Assembly (NCBI RefSeq): GCF_024539815.1
Contig: NZ_JAHHIU010000020.1
Span: 1-59,538 of the forward strand
DNA length: 59,538 bases
DNA from: Streptomyces hayashii
GTDB taxonomy: Bacteria; Actinomycetota; Actinomycetes; Streptomycetales; Streptomycetaceae
Direction: 5' to 3'
How positions within the stretch are numbered: the first letter of the stretch is position 1; every line of letters begins with the position of its first letter. Made by a program: the position numbers and the translations under genes. Below, one piece after another: positions 8,482 through 16,039 of this stretch. The notes under the pieces were generated by a model that saw only the letters and a list, made by a program, of their open reading frames with translations, did no database searches and was not told where the DNA came from.

Positions 8482-8506
8482 CAACTACCCCTGACAGGGG
8501 TAGTTG
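8482..8506. promoter_or_regulatory. 25-bp perfect dyad upstream of small-protein operon
   Basis: Arms CAACTACCCCT and AGGGGTAGTTG around GAC. It begins 11 bases after the regulator's stop and lies 49 bases before the start at 8555. That position suits both a terminator and an operator; the sequence is less GC-extreme than local terminators, and I favour an operator for the preceding XRE protein. Confidence 0.6.
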
Positions 8507-8554
8507 TGCCCTCACTGCACCCCCACCATCTGTTGCACGCGTAGGACTCAGCAG

Positions 8555-8845
8555 ATGGGAACGGGGATGCCCGACGCACCTCCGCTCACGCCGCAAGTCG
8601 TCGACAGCGACGTGAGCATCGTCCGACTGCATGGGATGGCCTGCTTCGACTGCGGAGCAGTCAACAGACGACTGCGCGCGGCAGGACAGGTCGTTGTTCG
8701 CGGCTGCACGCACGTCTGGCCCATCCGCACCTGCGGATGCCGGCCGGGCGGGGCCCGGACTGCGTCGGGAACGGCCAGGAAAACCCCGCGGGCCGCGGTC
8801 ACGGCCCCGGGGAGTGGCCAACGCTTCGAGGGAGCGTCGACATGA
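8555..8845 (+). CDS. Small Cys-containing protein
   Basis: A 96-residue protein of a family that I recall as common in Streptomyces mobile regions but without a function. The core is VRLHGMACFDCGAVN, then RGCTHVWPIRTCGCRP, giving two CxxC/CxC-like pairs suited to one zinc ion. Either ATG 8555 or ATG 8567 could start it; AGGA upstream favours 8555. The tail from about residue 65 is Ala/Arg-rich and less conserved-looking. Its stop overlaps the ATG of the next gene by four bases, so the two are translationally coupled. Confidence 0.7.
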   Translation: MGTGMPDAPPLTPQVVDSDVSIVRLHGMACFDCGAVNRRLRAAGQVVVRGCTHVWPIRTCGCRPGGARTASGTARKTPRAAVTAPGSGQRFEGAST

Positions 8846-9051
8846 CGAACGGTACCGCCCCGCCCCCGGCACGCCCACAGGGCCCGGGGTTGACGATCAG
8901 GGTCTACACCGTGGCCAGCAACGGCAGGGTCACCAGCGACCGGGGCACCCGCATCGTGCCCCTCGACGCGCATCCCCTGCCGACCGTCAACCTGGGCACC
9001 CAGTACCCGCCCTGCCGGTGCCCGCGCCACAACCTGGCTGGCGCTCGGTGA
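8842..9051 (+). CDS. Small Pro/Cys protein
   Basis: A 69-residue protein starting MTNGTAPPPARPQGP after a GAGGGAG ribosome site. The central part (LTIRVYTVASNGRVT) looks beta-structured; the end holds YPPCRCPRHN. Function unknown. It overlaps the gene before it (ATGA) and the GTG of the next gene overlaps its stop, forming a three-gene operon with the DUF6415 gene. The inverted repeat ends inside this gene, at or after 8933 as far as can be seen. Confidence 0.7.
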   Translation: MTNGTAPPPARPQGPGLTIRVYTVASNGRVTSDRGTRIVPLDAHPLPTVNLGTQYPPCRCPRHNLAGAR

Positions 9052-9542
9052 GCGCCACGATCGCCGACGAGGCCCCGCCGCTCACCAAGTCCACCATCCG
9101 GGCCGCCGCCAGCTGGTTCCTGGCGCAGGAGACACTGCCGCGCCACCAGACGGTCAAGCTGTTCGGCGACGACTTCGCAGCATCCCTCACGGACCTCATC
9201 GAGCAGGTCGAGCAGCTCGCAGCGCAGCGCGGCGCGGACGACGTGCCCTCCATGGCCGCCCTGGCGGGAGCCGGAGAAGCTCGCCGGCGCCTGAGCATCG
9301 CGGAGCGCCCGGGACTGCTGGGCGAGGTGGAGAGAGTCAAGAAGCTCGCGCGCTCAGTGCTGGCGCTGCGCGACCACTACGACGCGCTCACCGGGATCTG
9401 GATGTGCCTGGCGTGCGACCGCGTCATCGATGACGCCGCCGACGCCCAGCCGTACTCCCAGGCCAGCCCGACCAGTGGCAACGGCCACGGGGGCCGAATC
9501 CACAAGAAGTGCGTCAACGTCGTCCGCTTCAACCCGCGCTGA
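9048..9542 (+). CDS. DUF6415 family protein
   Basis: A 164-residue protein, GTG start overlapping the preceding stop. The core includes TIRAAASWFLAQETLPRHQT, LTDLIEQVEQLAAQRGADDV, AALAGAGEARRRL and VKKLARSVLALRDHYDALTG, which I recognise as DUF6415. Databases label this family as linked to natural-product biosynthesis, but no activity is known. The C-terminal part carries CLACDRVID and KKCVNVVRF, a possible zinc site beyond the usual domain. Last gene of the operon from 8555; the hairpin at 9556-9572 follows its stop. Confidence 0.78.
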   Translation: MSATIADEAPPLTKSTIRAAASWFLAQETLPRHQTVKLFGDDFAASLTDLIEQVEQLAAQRGADDVPSMAALAGAGEARRRLSIAERPGLLGEVERVKKLARSVLALRDHYDALTGIWMCLACDRVIDDAADAQPYSQASPTSGNGHGGRIHKKCVNVVRFNPR

Positions 9543-9555
9543 CCGACAGCCGCCA

Positions 9556-9600
9556 GCCCCGGCGTACGGGGCCCCAGGGCGACCGCAGGGTCAGGGTCGC
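9556..9600 (+). terminator. Two small hairpins after DUF6415 gene
   Basis: A 6-bp stem 9556-9561/9567-9572 and another 9579-9584/9595-9600 follow the DUF6415 stop. They probably terminate that operon before the cassette begins. They lack the CCGGAAG loop of the larger hairpins beside them. Confidence 0.45.
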
Positions 9601-9610
9601 ACCCCAGAGC

Positions 9611-9648
9611 CCCGCCGGGCGGAGTACCGGAAGTCTCTGCCTGGTGGG
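9611..9648 (+). ncRNA. CCGGAAG-loop hairpin 1
   Basis: Fourteen-pair stem (9611-9624 with 9635-9648) around TACCGGAAGT. Three pairs are G-T on the + strand, which are stable wobbles in + strand RNA but A-C mismatches in the opposite transcript. It lies in the leader region of the peptide gene at 9753. No known RNA family is assigned. Confidence 0.6.
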
Positions 9649-9651
9649 AAG

Positions 9652-9691
9652 CCCGTCCCGTCGGATCTCCGGAAGAGTCCGGCGGGACGGG
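9652..9691 (+). ncRNA. CCGGAAG-loop hairpin 2
   Basis: Fifteen-pair stem (9652-9666 with 9677-9691) around CTCCGGAAGA, two of the pairs being + strand wobbles. It sits three bases after hairpin 1 and 61 bases before the peptide start codon. The stem sequence differs from hairpin 1 while pairing and loop are kept. Confidence 0.6.
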
Positions 9692-9752
9692 GCCCAGGCC
9701 TTCCCCTCCGGGGCGGGCCACAGCACGATGAACTCACGACAGGGAGAACAGC

Positions 9753-9884
9753 ATGAAGGTAGGCGTGATCGAGCGGATGGCCGGCGGTGGCGGCGACGGA
9801 GACGGCGACGGCCTGCCCGGGCAGCCGTGGCCGGGCCCGCCGGTCCCTCCGTCCCCCGACGGCGGCCCGAAGGTCGCCGCCTGA
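9753..9884 (+). CDS. Asp-Gly-rich peptide, candidate RiPP precursor
   Basis: A 43-residue peptide with a good ribosome site (AGGGAGAACAGC then ATG). The N-terminal part, MKVGVIERMA, could serve as a leader. It is followed by GGGGDGDGDGLPG, a Pro-rich stretch (QPWPGPPVPPSP), then DGGPKVAA. It holds four Asp, each followed by Gly, the context most prone to aspartimide formation. One base after its stop begins a PIMT-type methyltransferase of the RiPP-associated kind. In the described imiditide family a PIMT methylates an Asp on an otherwise linear precursor, and the ester closes to aspartimide. No Cys and few Ser/Thr argue against a lanthipeptide. I infer a PIMT substrate; this is not shown. 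Confidence 0.65.
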   Translation: MKVGVIERMAGGGGDGDGDGLPGQPWPGPPVPPSPDGGPKVAA

Positions 9885-9885
9885 C

Positions 9886-11058
9886 ATGACACTCAGCGGA
9901 GTGGAAGAGGAGGAGCGGGCCAGACTGGGTCGCTCCCTCCTCGGGCGAAAGGTGATGACGTCGGACTGGCTGCCGGCCTTCACGGCCGTGCCGCGTTCGG
10001 CGTTCCTGCCGGAGCAGATCTGGCCGTTCGACATGGACTCCGGCACGACCGTCTCCGTGGATCTGCGGGACGAGCCGGGCCTGTGGTTCTCCTACGCGCA
10101 CGCTGACGTTCCCATCGTGATCCAGTGGGACGACGGCGCGAGCCGGGGCCGCGGCCAGGTGCCCACCTCGTCGGCGTCGATGCCGTCCGTAGTGTTCGGG
10201 ATGCTGCGTGACCTGGACGTGCAGCCCGGGCAGCGCGTCCTGGAGATCGGGACCGGCACAGGGTGGAACGCGGCGCTCCTCGCCCACCGGTTGGGCGCGC
10301 GCAACGTCGTTACCGTCGAGGTCGATGCGAACGTGGCCGCAGTCGCGAGGGACCGCCTCAACGGGACCAGTCCGCCCGTCACCGTGCTTACCCGCGACGG
10401 TGAGCAAGGTGACCCGCAGGGTGCCCCGTACGACCGGCTCATCGCCACTGCGGGAGTGCGCAAGGTGCCCGCTACGTGGATCGCTGACGTGAGGCCGGGC
10501 GGTCTGATCGTGGTGCCGTGGGGGACGCACTTCTCCAACGCGGATGCCGTGCTCCGGCTCATGGTCGCCGAGGACGGGGCCAGCGCCTCGGGGAGGTTCA
10601 CCGGACCGGTGGAGTTCATGAAGCTGCGCGCACAGCGGTCGCCGTTCGCCGGCCACGAGGTGTACGTCCCCGACGGCGTGGCCGGCGCCGACCGGAGCAC
10701 CACGACCGTGACGGAGCCCGAGCTCCTCGGCGAGGGCCGCTTCGCGGCGACGCCGTTCGCCGTCGGGCTGCGGGTGCGCAACTGCCACCACCAGCCGGCT
10801 GAGAAGCGGGACGGGGCGCGGCCGGTGTGGTTCTACGGGCTGACAGACCGGTCCTGGGCGTGCGTCCTGTTCAGCGATGAGCGGGCGGAGGCGCAGGTCT
10901 GGCAGGCGGGACCGCGCAGGCTGTGGGACGAAGTCGCCGCGGCGCTCGCCTGGTGGCGTGCTGCGGGCGAGCCCGGCTTCGAACGGTTCGGGCTGACGGT
11001 CACCGCCCACGGTCAGCAGGCCTGGGTGGACCGCCCTACGGAGGCGTGGGACATCTGA
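9886..11058 (+). CDS. PIMT-type O-methyltransferase, RiPP-associated
   Basis: A 390-residue protein related to protein L-isoaspartyl O-methyltransferase. The SAM-binding loop is VLEIGTGTGWNAALL (residues 118-132), followed by VTVEVDANV and the acidic VLTRDGEQG. PTSSASMPS (93-101) stands where PIMTs have their substrate-loop motif. Canonical PIMTs are about 210 residues; the extra 150 C-terminal residues end in WWRAAGEPGFERFGLTV and GQQAWVDRP (about 352-382). I recognise this as the tail found on methyltransferases of graspetide, lanthipeptide and imiditide clusters. The gene begins one base after the 43-residue peptide gene, so the two are surely cotranscribed. No ATP-grasp or LanM gene is adjacent. 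It may also act on the graspetide from 20305, but distance makes the neighbour the likelier substrate. Confidence 0.85.
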   Translation: MTLSGVEEEERARLGRSLLGRKVMTSDWLPAFTAVPRSAFLPEQIWPFDMDSGTTVSVDLRDEPGLWFSYAHADVPIVIQWDDGASRGRGQVPTSSASMPSVVFGMLRDLDVQPGQRVLEIGTGTGWNAALLAHRLGARNVVTVEVDANVAAVARDRLNGTSPPVTVLTRDGEQGDPQGAPYDRLIATAGVRKVPATWIADVRPGGLIVVPWGTHFSNADAVLRLMVAEDGASASGRFTGPVEFMKLRAQRSPFAGHEVYVPDGVAGADRSTTTVTEPELLGEGRFAATPFAVGLRVRNCHHQPAEKRDGARPVWFYGLTDRSWACVLFSDERAEAQVWQAGPRRLWDEVAAALAWWRAAGEPGFERFGLTVTAHGQQAWVDRPTEAWDI

Positions 11059-11078
11059 AACCGGCCCCGTTCGTCTGC

Positions 11079-11345
11079 TCACTGCCGTGGCGGATGGGCG
11101 GGGCCTTCGTCTCGTAGGTCGACGAGGACCGAGACCTTCTGGTCCAGAGCGGCCGCGATGAGGAGCAGGTCCCCGTAGCGGACGTCGGTCTCGCCGCGCT
11201 CGATGCGCTGTAGATGGCTGCGGCTGATGCCGGTGACCGCGCAGAGAGATTCCTGAGTGTGGTGGGCGGCGGCGCGTAAGTCGCCAATGCGTTCGCCCAG
11301 TTCGCGACGCCGTTCGATGATCCAGTTGGGAGAGTCGCGAGGCAC
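11079..11345 (-). CDS. Small XRE-family regulator
   Basis: An 88-residue protein that is essentially one helix-turn-helix domain (LRAAAHHTQESLCAVTGIS, then RSHLQRIERGETDVRYGDLL). It is convergent with the methyltransferase, 20 bases away. The GTG start has no clear Shine-Dalgarno, so the start is uncertain or the message is leaderless. A 19-bp dyad (11503-11521) lies about 160 bases upstream. It may regulate the peptide cassette. Confidence 0.8.
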   Translation of the reverse strand: MPRDSPNWIIERRRELGERIGDLRAAAHHTQESLCAVTGISRSHLQRIERGETDVRYGDLLLIAAALDQKVSVLVDLRDEGPAHPPRQ

Positions 11346-11438
11346 TCGACAAAGCTGAACTGGCCATGGTCAGATGTCAGCACCAGTCCAGACGCTTTTC
11401 GTGACGCAACGTCAGATTCCGTCCGGTGTGGGGCCGCT

Positions 11439-11480
11439 CCCGCCCCGCCAGGTCTCCCGGAAGAGGCCAGGCGGGGCGGG
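11439..11480 (+). ncRNA. CCGGAAG-loop hairpin 3
   Basis: Stem 11439-11455 with 11464-11480: sixteen pairs, one of them a + strand wobble, plus one A.A mismatch, around CCCGGAAG. TTCATTCT follows, so it could also terminate + strand transcripts. Homologous in plan to hairpins 1 and 2 but on the far side of the cassette. Confidence 0.6.
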
Positions 11481-11502
11481 TTCATTCTGGGGGTGTCCGG
11501 CG

Positions 11503-11521
11503 GTTCGCACCGGGTGCGAAC
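11503..11521. promoter_or_regulatory. 19-bp dyad, possible operator
   Basis: GTTCGCAC, CGG, GTGCGAAC: a perfect 8-bp inverted repeat with a 3-base centre in the 340-base gap between the XRE gene and the truncated sthA. Suitable for a dimeric repressor such as the nearby XRE protein. It is not the SOS box spacing. Confidence 0.5.
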
Positions 11522-11594
11522 GGCACTCACAGGCATATGCGATGCGCACGGTGCTGAATGCGGGACTCCGGTCGCAACCTGAGCGGGTAACGCT

Positions 11595-11638
11595 GGCCCC
11601 GTCGGGCGGGGGACCGGAAGCCCTTGCCTGGCGGGGCC
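11595..11638 (+). ncRNA. CCGGAAG-loop hairpin 4
   Basis: Eighteen-pair stem (11595-11612 with 11621-11638) around ACCGGAAG. Four pairs are wobbles, all allowed in + strand RNA. It shares about 28 of 35 bases with hairpin 1, so the two are related copies. It lies 48 bases before the truncated end of sthA. Confidence 0.6.
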
Positions 11639-11690
11639 GATGCATGCCCGGCCGCCCGGCTCTCCCAGCTCTCCCGTACTAGTGATTAAG
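11639..11690. other. Probable accessory/core junction
   Basis: The sthA coding sequence stops matching its family around 11690. The DNA to the left (…CCCGTACTAGTGATTAAG…) is unusually AT-rich for this genome and leads into accessory hairpins. No duplicated attachment sequence or integrase is visible in the window, so the mechanism is open. Confidence 0.5.
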
Positions 11691-12258
11691 TTGCTTCCAT
11701 TCCGATCACGCCGGCGCCGACGATGACCATCGACTGCGGCACCCGCTCGATGGTCAGCACGTTGTCGGAGTCCAGGATGGTCCGCCCGTCGAACTCCACG
11801 CTGTCCGGCCGGGCGGGCCGGGTTCCGGTGGCGATGACGATGTGCTCGGCGCTGATCAGCCGCTCCTGCCCGGTGACCTCGCGCAGGGCGATCGTGCGGT
11901 CGTCGACGAACCGGCCGGTGCCGGCGAACAGGGCGACGTGGTTGCGGCTCAACTGACTGCGGATGACGTCGATCTCGCGCCCGACCACGTGCTGGGTGCG
12001 GGCGGTCAGGTCGGCGACGGTGATGTTCTCCTTGAGGCGGTAACTCTGTCCGTACAGGTCCCGCTGGGTGAGGCCGGTGAGATAGAGCACCGCCTCGCGC
12101 AAGGTCTTGGAGGGGATGGTTCCGGTGTGGAGGGAGACCCCGCCGACCATGTCGGGGCGGTCGACGACGGCGACCCGGCGGCCCAGTTTGGCCGCCGCTA
12201 TGGCGGCCTTCTGACCGCCGGGACCTGATCCGAGGACGAGCATGTCGAAGTCGGGCAC
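11686..12258 (-). pseudogene. sthA: SthA-type transhydrogenase, C-terminally truncated
   Basis: The first 188 or so residues are those of soluble (Si-specific) NAD(P) transhydrogenase, a flavoprotein that exchanges hydride between NADPH and NAD in the cytosol. The FAD dinucleotide fold [18 protein letters not shown] and [18 protein letters not shown] identify it; the lack of a redox Cys pair there separates it from dihydrolipoamide dehydrogenase. The intact family is about 465 residues. Here it ends [13 protein letters not shown] and a stop, just inside the NAD-binding fold, so the NAD and dimer domains are absent and activity is very unlikely. The break marks the boundary with the accessory segment to the left. 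GTG start at 12258. Confidence 0.85.
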
Positions 12259-12306
12259 CCTCCGCAGTCTGGCAGGGCGGGGGCGGTCGGGAAAGGGCGG
12301 AGACGG

Positions 12307-12516
12307 CTACGGCAGCAGCTTCTCGATCGCGCCGGGTCCCTCCTCGGCGAGCTTGCGCCGCGCCCACGCAAGCGTGCGCGGATTCAGGTCGCGTCCCGTG
12401 GCGAGGACCATGTCCTCCGCGGAGACCTCGGTGCCGGTGCGGGTGTGGAGCAGATCGTCGGGGGTGACGCGGTCGTCCGGGGAGGGTCGGGCGGCGCCGG
12501 GCTGTGACGTCGGCAT
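12307..12516 (-). CDS. Small conserved hypothetical protein
   Basis: A 69-residue acidic protein upstream of sthA on the same strand, 48 bases away. It starts MPTSQPGAARPSPDD with GGAG upstream. The C-terminal half, VLATGRDLNPRTLAWARRKL then EEGPGAIEKLLP, is helical and looks conserved. I recall similar short proteins in Streptomyces but no function. It may have shared a transcript with sthA. Confidence 0.6.
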   Translation of the reverse strand: MPTSQPGAARPSPDDRVTPDDLLHTRTGTEVSAEDMVLATGRDLNPRTLAWARRKLAEEGPGAIEKLLP

Positions 12517-12658
12517 GATGGCGGCTCCTCGCGTCCGAAGGAATGTACTAACACCATTCATCCTGGAGACGCACCCTGCAATCGCGATCACCGCGGGCCG
12601 AGATGCCGCGAAGATCGGGCAGGGGTGTAATGGGCTGTGTCGGGGCGTCCCAACCACT

Positions 12659-12678
12659 GTGCGGCGGCAGCGCCGCAC
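12659..12678 (+). promoter_or_regulatory. Hairpin in MMPL leader
   Basis: GTGCGGCG/CGCCGCAC stem with GCAG loop, ending four bases before the GGAAGG ribosome site of the MMPL gene. It could modulate translation initiation or be a repressor site. Confidence 0.4.
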
Positions 12679-12696
12679 GGCAGGAAGGCCCAGCTC

Positions 12697-14940
12697 ATGG
12701 AACCCACTGCTGCCGGGAAACCCCAACAGGGGGGACTGCGCAGGCTCGGCGCCTGGTGCGCCCGTCACTTCCTGTTCGTCATCATCGCCTGGCTGGTCGC
12801 GATCGTCGCCCTCCAGGTGGTCAGCCGCACGGTCGGCGGCGAGTACGAGGACAACTTCCAGCTGCCGGGCGTGCAGTCCACCGAGGGCCTGGACGTGCTG
12901 AAGCAGCACGATCCGCAGGCCGGCGGTTACAGCAGCCAGATCGTCCTGCACGACGACCACGGCGTGAGCACGCTCGGCTCGCAGATGTCGACCACCGTCG
13001 GCGACCTTCAGAAGCTGCCCCATGTGCTGAGCGCGCAGAACCCGCTGACACAGACCGCGACCAAGGTCGGGCCGGTCTCCAGCGACGGGAAGACCGCCTA
13101 CGTCACCGTCCGGTTCGATGTGCAGCCCTCCACGCTCGGCGACGGCTACCTCCACGGCGTCGACCAGGCGGTACAGCCGCTGCGCGCGGCCGGCGCCGAC
13201 GTCGAGTACGGCGGCACGCTCGGCGAACTCGCCCGGCCCGCCGCCGACGACCGGGTCAGCGAGCTGATCGGCTTCGCCGTCGCGATCGTCGTCCTGCTCG
13301 TCGGCTTCGGCAGCGTCATCGCGGCCGGACTTCCGCTGGTGACCGCGCTGATCAGCGTCGTCGGCGGGCTCGCCTGCCTCGGGCTGCTGGCCGCCGCCTT
13401 CACCTTCGCGACCGTGTCGCCGACGCTGGCCACCATGATCGGACTGGGTGTCGGGATCGACTACGCGCTCTTCCTGGTGACCCGGCACCGGCAGAATCTG
13501 ATGAACGGCGCCGACCCCGCGCAGGCCGCCGGGCACGCCACCGCCACCAGCGGCCGCGCCGTCCTCGTCTCCGGCACCACGGTGATCATCGCGCTCTTCG
13601 GTCTGTACGCGTCCGGGGTGTCCTTCATCGGCAAACTCGGACTCGCCGCCGCCATCACGGTCGTCTCCGCCGTCGTCGGGGCCCTCACCCTCGTCCCGGC
13701 CCTTCTCGGGCTGATCGGTCGGCACATCGACCGCTACCACGTCCGCAAACCGGTCGCCGAGACCGACGCCGAACCGGGCGCCGTCCCGCACGGCACCTGG
13801 CACCGCTACGCCAGACGCGTCGAACGCAGGCCCTGGCAGTTCCTCGGGGCCGGCGTCGCCGTCATCGCGATCCTCGCCATCCCCGTCTTCTCCATCCAGC
13901 TCGGCCACATCGGCGACGGCGCAGACCCGACCTCCTTCACCGACCGGCGGGCCTACGACCTGATGACCGACGCCTTCGGACCCGGCTCCAACGGGCCGCT
14001 CACCGTCGTCATCGACCAGACGTCGGTCCCCACCGACAAACGCTCCGACCTTCAGTCCCAGGCGCAGAAGGCGCTGAACGGCGTGCCCGACGCGGCCACC
14101 GTCACCCCGCTGTCGCCCACCCAGGACGGCGACGTGCTCATCGGCACCGTCTACTCGACCGAGGCGCCGCAGGACGCCGTCACCACCGGCCTGACGAACC
14201 GCCTGGTCGACCACACCCTCCCCGACGCGGTCTCCGGCTACGACGCCAAGGGCTATGTCACCGGCACCACGGCGGCCCAGGTCGACTTCCGCGACATCGT
14301 GGCCAGCAGGCTGCCCCTGATCATCGGCGTGGTCGTCGCCCTCGCCTTCCTGATCATCCTCGCCGTCTTCCAGGGCCTCCTCGTCGCCGTCAAGGCCGCC
14401 GTCCTCAACGTCCTGTCCATCACCGCCTCCTACGGCGTGGTCGTCGCCGTCTTCCAGTGGGGCTGGGGCGGGCCCGCGCTGGGCGTCCACGGCGACGTGC
14501 CCATCGAGAGCTACGTGCCGATGATGATGTTCGCGATCATCTTCGGCCTCAGCATGGACTACGAGATCTTCCTGCTCTCCCGCGTCCACGAGGCATGGCT
14601 GCGCATCGGCGACGCCAAGGACGCCGTGGCCCACGCCCTGGAGATCACCGCCCGGGTCATCACCTGCGCGGCCCTGATCATGGTGAGCGTGTTCTCGGCC
14701 TTCATCATCAGCGACAACATCGTCGTGAAGATGCTGGGCCTGGGCCTCGCCGTCAGCGTGCTCATCGACGCCACCGTGGTCCGGCTGCTCATGGTGCCCG
14801 CCGTCATGACGCTGCTGGGCCCGCGCGCCTGGTGGACGCCACGGTGGCTGGACCGGATCCTGCCGCACATCGACGCCGAGGGCGACGCCGAGACCCTCAG
14901 CGGCCCGCCGGACCCACCGGCGCGAGGACGAGCATCGTGA
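12697..14940 (+). CDS. MMPL-family RND exporter
   Basis: A 747-residue integral membrane protein of the MMPL/ActII-3 type, a proton-driven RND exporter of lipids or metabolites. Start ATG at 12697 with GGAAGG eight bases before it. The first transmembrane helix is [20 protein letters not shown], followed by a large outside loop, five helices with [19 protein letters not shown] (family motif) at about residues 248-266, then a duplicated second half with the same pattern ([19 protein letters not shown]). Both GxxxDY motifs are intact, so it should be functional. Substrate unknown. The 3' end overlaps the convergent phosphatase gene by 44 bases. Confidence 0.93.
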   Translation: MEPTAAGKPQQGGLRRLGAWCARHFLFVIIAWLVAIVALQVVSRTVGGEYEDNFQLPGVQSTEGLDVLKQHDPQAGGYSSQIVLHDDHGVSTLGSQMSTTVGDLQKLPHVLSAQNPLTQTATKVGPVSSDGKTAYVTVRFDVQPSTLGDGYLHGVDQAVQPLRAAGADVEYGGTLGELARPAADDRVSELIGFAVAIVVLLVGFGSVIAAGLPLVTALISVVGGLACLGLLAAAFTFATVSPTLATMIGLGVGIDYALFLVTRHRQNLMNGADPAQAAGHATATSGRAVLVSGTTVIIALFGLYASGVSFIGKLGLAAAITVVSAVVGALTLVPALLGLIGRHIDRYHVRKPVAETDAEPGAVPHGTWHRYARRVERRPWQFLGAGVAVIAILAIPVFSIQLGHIGDGADPTSFTDRRAYDLMTDAFGPGSNGPLTVVIDQTSVPTDKRSDLQSQAQKALNGVPDAATVTPLSPTQDGDVLIGTVYSTEAPQDAVTTGLTNRLVDHTLPDAVSGYDAKGYVTGTTAAQVDFRDIVASRLPLIIGVVVALAFLIILAVFQGLLVAVKAAVLNVLSITASYGVVVAVFQWGWGGPALGVHGDVPIESYVPMMMFAIIFGLSMDYEIFLLSRVHEAWLRIGDAKDAVAHALEITARVITCAALIMVSVFSAFIISDNIVVKMLGLGLAVSVLIDATVVRLLMVPAVMTLLGPRAWWTPRWLDRILPHIDAEGDAETLSGPPDPPARGRAS

Positions 14941-16006
14941 CGTCGTCGCGGACCGCGGGGCAGTGGCGCAGGACGTCCGTCCACACCCGGTCGGCGGTCG
15001 ACGCCGGGTCGGGGTCGGCGTCGGCGGCGAGCGCGGGCAGCCGGTCCAGCAGGGGGTAGAACGCGCCCGTCGCGTCCCTGGCCTCGGAGACGCCGTCGGA
15101 CGCGAGGAAGAGGCGGTCGCCGGGGCGCAGCGCCACGACCGCGGCGGTGAGCCGGCCGCCGGACAGACCGAGCCCCAGCGGCGTCCACGGCGCCACGTCC
15201 ACCTCGACGGCGGCGCCGTCGCGCAGCAGCACGGGCGGAGGATGCCCGCAGGCGACGACGCGCACGGCGTCGGCGTCCGGCGCGAACTCCACGAGGACGG
15301 CCGTCGCGAACAGCTCGGCGTGCGCGACCCGAGCCGAGTCCACCACCAGCCTGCGGTCCAGGCGGGCCGCCACCGACTCCAGGTCTGGCTGGTCGAGCAC
15401 CGCCTCCCGGAACGCCCCGAGCAGCGAGGACACCGTGGCCACGGCCGCAAGCCCGTGCCCCTGCACGTCCCCCAGCACCGCCCGCACCCCGTGGGCGCTC
15501 TCCCGCACGTCGAAGAAGTCGCCGCCCACCAGCGTCCCGCGCTGCGCCGCCCGGTACAGACCCGCGCACCGCACCGGCCCGACCCGCTCGGGCACCGGCG
15601 GCGCCACGGCGCGCTGAGCCGCCTCGGCGATGGTGCGTTCCGTGTCCAGCTGCTGGTCGCGCCGGTGCCGCACGAACGCCACGAACACGCTCAGCAGCGC
15701 CACGAAGGACACCGTCAGCACATCGGTCTGTCCCGGCCGGTCGAGCTGGAACGCGGGCACGTCGAGCATCACGACGGCGGCCACGCCCAGCACCGCGGTG
15801 ACCGCCGGTCCGTACGACAGCACCGCCAGCGGCGGGATCGCGCCCAGCAGGAAGCCGATGTCCAGCGGGTCGGGACTGATCAGGGTGGCGGCGCAGACGC
15901 CCGCCGCCAGCGCGAGCGGCAGCGCCCGCACCCAGCGCGGCGGCGGCGCGCCCCGCAGCCAGCCCCGCCGGTCCCCGTCCGTTCGTCCCACATCCCCACG
16001 CTCCAC
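14897..16006 (-). CDS. Membrane SpoIIE-type PP2C phosphatase
   Basis: A 369-residue protein. Residues about 28-110 hold three to four membrane helices ([53 protein letters not shown]). A short coiled linker leads to a PP2C SpoIIE domain (about 135-365) with metal-binding GGDFFDV and [12 protein letters not shown] and the C-terminal [11 protein letters not shown]. Such enzymes dephosphorylate anti-sigma antagonist (STAS) proteins and so release sigma factors. There is no kinase domain. The tail overlaps the convergent MMPL gene. Partner unknown. Confidence 0.9.
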   Translation of the reverse strand: MERGDVGRTDGDRRGWLRGAPPPRWVRALPLALAAGVCAATLISPDPLDIGFLLGAIPPLAVLSYGPAVTAVLGVAAVVMLDVPAFQLDRPGQTDVLTVSFVALLSVFVAFVRHRRDQQLDTERTIAEAAQRAVAPPVPERVGPVRCAGLYRAAQRGTLVGGDFFDVRESAHGVRAVLGDVQGHGLAAVATVSSLLGAFREAVLDQPDLESVAARLDRRLVVDSARVAHAELFATAVLVEFAPDADAVRVVACGHPPPVLLRDGAAVEVDVAPWTPLGLGLSGGRLTAAVVALRPGDRLFLASDGVSEARDATGAFYPLLDRLPALAADADPDPASTADRVWTDVLRHCPAVRDDVTMLVLAPVGPAGR

Positions 16007-16039
16007 CCCGGTGCGGGGCGGCGCACGCCGAGACGCCCG

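Larger units (their letters stand above)
4498..8933. repeat. Right arm of 8.9-kb palindrome
   Basis: Mirror image of 1-4436. This arm runs without a break into unique DNA at 8934 and onward, through genes that start inside it (8842-9051), so it is the arm connected to the rest of the window. Confidence 0.97.

Noticed and set aside
9753..9884. FxLD-type lanthipeptide precursor
   Set aside because: The peptide has no Cys and hardly any Ser/Thr, and no FxLD sequence.
11639..11690. Named phage attachment site
   Set aside because: No integrase and no repeated core are visible; I could not tie it to any known site.
12307..15450. Continuous 1047-codon open frame on the - strand
   Set aside because: It is the antisense of the MMPL gene; only its last 69 codons, with their own start, form a plausible gene (12307-12516).
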